A DNA stretch of 64,000 bases from UBA5972 sp964588725 (GTDB taxonomy: Bacteria > Pseudomonadota > Alphaproteobacteria > Rhodobacterales > Rhodobacteraceae), in NCBI GenBank assembly GCA_964588725.1, contig CAZPQL010000002.1:1-64000 (forward strand), in the 5' to 3' direction. Numbering within the stretch: the stretch's first letter is position 1; each line of letters begins with the position of its first letter. Below, piece by piece: positions 61,668-64,000 of the stretch. A program made the translations under genes and the position numbers. A model generated the notes under the pieces. The model was not told the origin of the DNA. It was given only the letters and a program-made list of their open reading frames with translations, and searched no databases.

Positions 61668-62059
61668 AAATCCTGTTTATTGCCCTTTCGGGTCTGATTG
61701 TCGCCCAACCGACCGCGGCCAATCCGGCGCGCGATGCCATATTGAAATCCTTCGCCTCGGAGGCTGGTGTCAGCAGCTTTTCGGCCGCCGCAGGTAAAGA
61801 GTTCTTTCAGGGCACACATCAGGGTGGAAAACCCGAATCGCCTTCCTGCACATCGTGCCACACGAAAAACCTGCGTAATCAGGGCAGAACACGGGTGGGC
61901 AAAGTGATCGAACCCATGGCCGTTTCCGCCAATCCCAACCGATTCACTGATCCCGAAAAAGTCGCCAAATGGTTTCGCCGCAACTGCAATACCGTTTTGG
62001 GCCGCGAATGTAGCGCAGCCGAAAAAGGCAACATCCTCACCTACCTAATGAGTCAATGA
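61664..62059 (+). CDS. shp: SHP-type monoheme cytochrome c (DUF1924)
   Basis: A 131-residue protein with a signal peptide (to about Ala19), one heme motif SCTSCHTKN (Cys62, Cys65, His66) and the DUF1924 pattern VIEPMAVSANPNRFTDPEKVAKWFRRNCNTVLGREC. SHP (sphaeroides heme protein) binds oxygen and is coded with DHC and cytochrome b561, as here. Its physiological substrate is not settled. Its start overlaps the stop of the b561 fusion (ATGA), indicating coupling. Confidence 0.88.
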   Translation: MKILFIALSGLIVAQPTAANPARDAILKSFASEAGVSSFSAAAGKEFFQGTHQGGKPESPSCTSCHTKNLRNQGRTRVGKVIEPMAVSANPNRFTDPEKVAKWFRRNCNTVLGRECSAAEKGNILTYLMSQ

Positions 62060-62106
62060 ATTCGATCCGGCATCAAACCGCCATCCGTCGCAAAAAGGAA
62101 TGCAAA

Positions 62107-62589
62107 ATGACTCTTTGGAACAATGTAAAACTTGCCGCAATAATCATCACAGTTGCCGTGCTTCCACAAAACGCCGCCGCCGATGGGCCCGGCATCGGTA
62201 AAATTACCAATGCTTTGACCGCCGAGGAATGCTCGGCCTGCCATATGGCGTATCAACCCGGTTTTTTACCCATTCGCTCGTGGCGGAAAATCATGAGTAC
62301 TTTGCCAGACCACTTTGGTGAAGACGCGTCCCTGAGTGAAGCTGACCGGACCAAGATCGAAAAATATCTTGTCAGAAACGCGGCCGACCGCAATGGCAGG
62401 AATCCAAGATTCCTGCGCAGGATTCCTGCCAGCGAAGTGCCACTAAGGATCACAGAGTTTCGGTGGTTTACGCACGAACACGGTACAAGGTTGCGCAACT
62501 GGGCGGCCAGGCAACCGGAAATCGGTACGCTTAGCAATTGTCAGGGCTGCCATCGTGGTGCTGACCGGGGCTGGTTCGACGACGATTAA
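62107..62589 (+). CDS. dhc: Diheme cytochrome c (DHC)
   Basis: A 160-residue protein with a signal peptide (to about Ala24) and two heme motifs, ECSACHMAY (Cys42, Cys45, His46) and NCQGCHRG (Cys145, Cys148, His149). The segment after heme 1 (LPDHFGEDASLSEADRTKIEKYL) matches the same part of the b561 fusion protein, showing a duplication. DHC passes electrons to SHP in Rhodobacter. The ATG at 62107 is at the signal peptide. It is 47 bases after shp. Confidence 0.88.
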   Translation: MTLWNNVKLAAIIITVAVLPQNAAADGPGIGKITNALTAEECSACHMAYQPGFLPIRSWRKIMSTLPDHFGEDASLSEADRTKIEKYLVRNAADRNGRNPRFLRRIPASEVPLRITEFRWFTHEHGTRLRNWAARQPEIGTLSNCQGCHRGADRGWFDDD

Positions 62590-62948
62590 AAAGCGCCTGA
62601 GCAGCCCGATTTTGTGGAACGCATTGCGCACTTTTGGTGCCGCAAGCGCAAACCGGAATCCGTCTTTGGCTGTGACGCCATGCAAAGTCGTGTCTTTACA
62701 GCCGTTTAACCAGGGCATCGACCTAGGAACGTGTGCAATAGCCCGCTTCAGGGCTATTCTTATTTCGTGGGTCTGTGGTTTCCAACGAATATCAGGTTTC
62801 GCGTAATACACGCGGGACGGAACCTATGGGGACAATTCGTCTCTTGAACCCAATGGCTGGGTGCCTATAACCACGTCAATTTGCAATTTCCAACCACCTC
62901 CCGACGCGCTTCGTTGCTAAGTTGCGGACAGGCGGCGCAGGACCAACT
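62590..62948. other. 359-bp stretch before carB, no gene recognised
   Basis: Only a terminator (62737-62765) and the presumed carB promoter. A leftward frame over 62443-62811 is open but has no signature, mostly overlaps dhc antisense and is not called. Confidence 0.5.
62737..62765 (+). terminator. Terminator after the cytochrome operon
   Basis: AATAGCCC (62737-62744) pairs perfectly with GGGCTATT (62751-62758) around a six-base loop, followed by CTTATTT. Confidence 0.7.
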
Positions 62949-64000
62949 ATGCCCAAAAGAGACAACATCAATTCGATCATGATCATCGGCGCCGGGCCGA
63001 TTATCATCGGGCAGGCCTGTGAATTTGATTACTCCGGCGCACAGGCCTGCAAAGCCCTGAAAGAAGAGGGCTTTCGCGTCATCCTTGTCAATTCCAACCC
63101 GGCCACCATCATGACCGACCCGGGCATGGCGGACGCGACCTATGTAGAGCCGATCACGCCTGAAGTTGTTGAAAAAATAATTGCCCATGAACGACCGGAC
63201 GCGTTGTTGCCGACCATGGGCGGGCAAACAGGACTGAATACAGCGTTGGCGCTGGACGACATGGGCGTTCTGAAAAAATACGGCGTGGAAATGATCGGCG
63301 CGGACCGCGCAGCGATCGAAATGGCCGAAGATCGCAAATTGTTTCGCGAGGCAATGGACCGGCTGGGTATTGAGAACCCCAAGGCCACTGTCGCCCACAA
63401 CAAAGAAGAATGCATCACCGCACTGGAAACGATTGGTCTGCCTGCAATTATCCGCCCCGCATTTACCATGGGTGGCACAGGTGGCGGGATCGCCTACAAC
63501 CGCGAAGATTTCGAGGCCATTTGCGCCAGCGGTCTGGACGCCTCACCAGTCAACCAGATTCTGATCGATGAATCGCTGCTTGGCTGGAAAGAATTCGAAA
63601 TGGAAGTCGTGCGCGACAAGTCCGACAACGCCATCATTATCTGCGCGATTGAAAACATCGACCCCATGGGTGTGCACACCGGCGACAGCATCACCGTGGC
63701 ACCCGCGCTGACGCTGACGGATAAAGAATACCAAATGATGCGCACGCATTCGATCAATGTTCTGCGCGAAATCGGCGTCGAAACCGGCGGCAGCAATGTG
63801 CAATGGGCGGTCAATCCGGTCGATGGGCGCATGGTGGTGATCGAAATGAATCCCCGGGTGTCGCGTTCGTCCGCTCTGGCCTCCAAGGCCACCGGCTTTC
63901 CGATTGCCAAAATCGCCGCCAAACTGGCCGTGGGCTATACATTGGACGAACTTGACAACGATATCACCAAGGTGACGCCCGCCAGTTTCGAGCCCAGCAT
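62949..64000 (+). CDS. carB: Carbamoyl-phosphate synthase large subunit, N-terminal part
   Basis: The frame is open to the right edge, giving the first 350 residues of about 1,100. It shows IMIIGAGPIIIGQACEFDYSGAQACKALKEEG, the PTMGGQTGLN loop, an ATP-grasp domain with AFTMGGTGGGIAYN, ENIDPMGVHTGDSITVAPA and IEMNPRVSRSSALASKATGFPIAKIAAKLAVGYTLDEL. It makes carbamoyl phosphate for arginine and pyrimidines. It is preceded by GCAGGA and an AT-containing leader. Confidence 0.97.
   Translation, partial: MPKRDNINSIMIIGAGPIIIGQACEFDYSGAQACKALKEEGFRVILVNSNPATIMTDPGMADATYVEPITPEVVEKIIAHERPDALLPTMGGQTGLNTALALDDMGVLKKYGVEMIGADRAAIEMAEDRKLFREAMDRLGIENPKATVAHNKEECITALETIGLPAIIRPAFTMGGTGGGIAYNREDFEAICASGLDASPVNQILIDESLLGWKEFEMEVVRDKSDNAIIICAIENIDPMGVHTGDSITVAPALTLTDKEYQMMRTHSINVLREIGVETGGSNVQWAVNPVDGRMVVIEMNPRVSRSSALASKATGFPIAKIAAKLAVGYTLDELDNDITKVTPASFEPS

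Noticed and set aside
62443..62811. Leftward 122-codon frame past dhc
   Set aside because: Mostly antisense to dhc and without recognisable domains; a transposase remnant was considered but no signature was found.
1..64000. tRNA, rRNA, CRISPR, prophage or insertion sequence
   Set aside because: I looked for cloverleaf ends, repeated spacers, transposase motifs and terminal repeats with target duplications and found none convincing.

Overview
The window looks like chromosomal DNA of a marine alphaproteobacterium of the Rhodobacteraceae (roseobacter group). The indicators are a Paracoccus-type soxRSVW-XYZAB locus, a cta (aa3 oxidase) operon in alphaproteobacterial order, an mce/DUF1467 pair, a second short glutamyl-tRNA synthetase, a pseudo-rhomboid and the housekeeping gene style. 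No rRNA, tRNA, CRISPR array or intact insertion sequence was seen. The species is not determinable from this window.

Layout. 1-12.3 kb is core: the end of comM, gshB, yraN, rsmI, a lipoprotein PBP activator, glnD, murJ, an inactive-looking rhomboid, trpS, a class IV aminotransferase and a HAD phosphatase. 12.3-14.5 kb holds a class III aminotransferase and an unrecognised methionine-rich membrane protein. 14.7-24.9 kb is a sulfur oxidation island: a YeeE/YedE (SoxT-like) transporter and soxR leftward with soxS, then soxV-soxW-soxX-soxY-soxZ-soxA-soxB rightward. Where soxCD often sits there are three tandem SoxW-like thioredoxins and a DUF302 protein. 25.1-29.8 kb is gcvT-gcvH-gcvP behind a tandem glycine riboswitch.

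29.9-44.2 kb is core again: gamma-glutamylcyclotransferase, gltX, a GlcD-type FAD oxidase, a GNAT, an M16 peptidase, thrC, SURF1, the cta operon (ctaC-ctaB-small ORF-ctaG-ctaE), tldD and dprA. 44.3-57 kb has topA, a three-gene catabolic operon resembling part of the ectoine degradation set, a response regulator, mce, a CysZ/EI24 protein, a nitroreductase, a GNAT, a DUF1501/DUF1800 exported pair, and an AT-rich kptA broken by an internal deletion. 57.1-64 kb has aspS with an AT-rich in-frame insertion, then a second redox locus (an MBL-fold protein, a cytochrome b561-diheme c fusion, SHP-type DUF1924 cytochrome and diheme cytochrome c) and the start of carB.

How it fits together. SoxR probably represses two promoters through a pair of matching inverted repeats (soxS/soxV and soxW/soxX gaps). 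SoxV passes reducing power to SoxW and perhaps to the three extra thioredoxins, which would keep the SoxY carrier cysteine reduced. SoxXA loads thiosulfate onto SoxYZ and SoxB releases sulfate. With no soxCD in view, the fate of the sulfane sulfur is open; the extra thioredoxins, DUF302 protein and the SHP/DHC/b561 locus are candidates for handling it. The most interesting items are the soxCD-less Sox locus with its thioredoxin array, the matched operator pair, the 3'-end repeat family, the b561-DHC/SHP/MBL locus, the kptA scar and the AspRS insertion.
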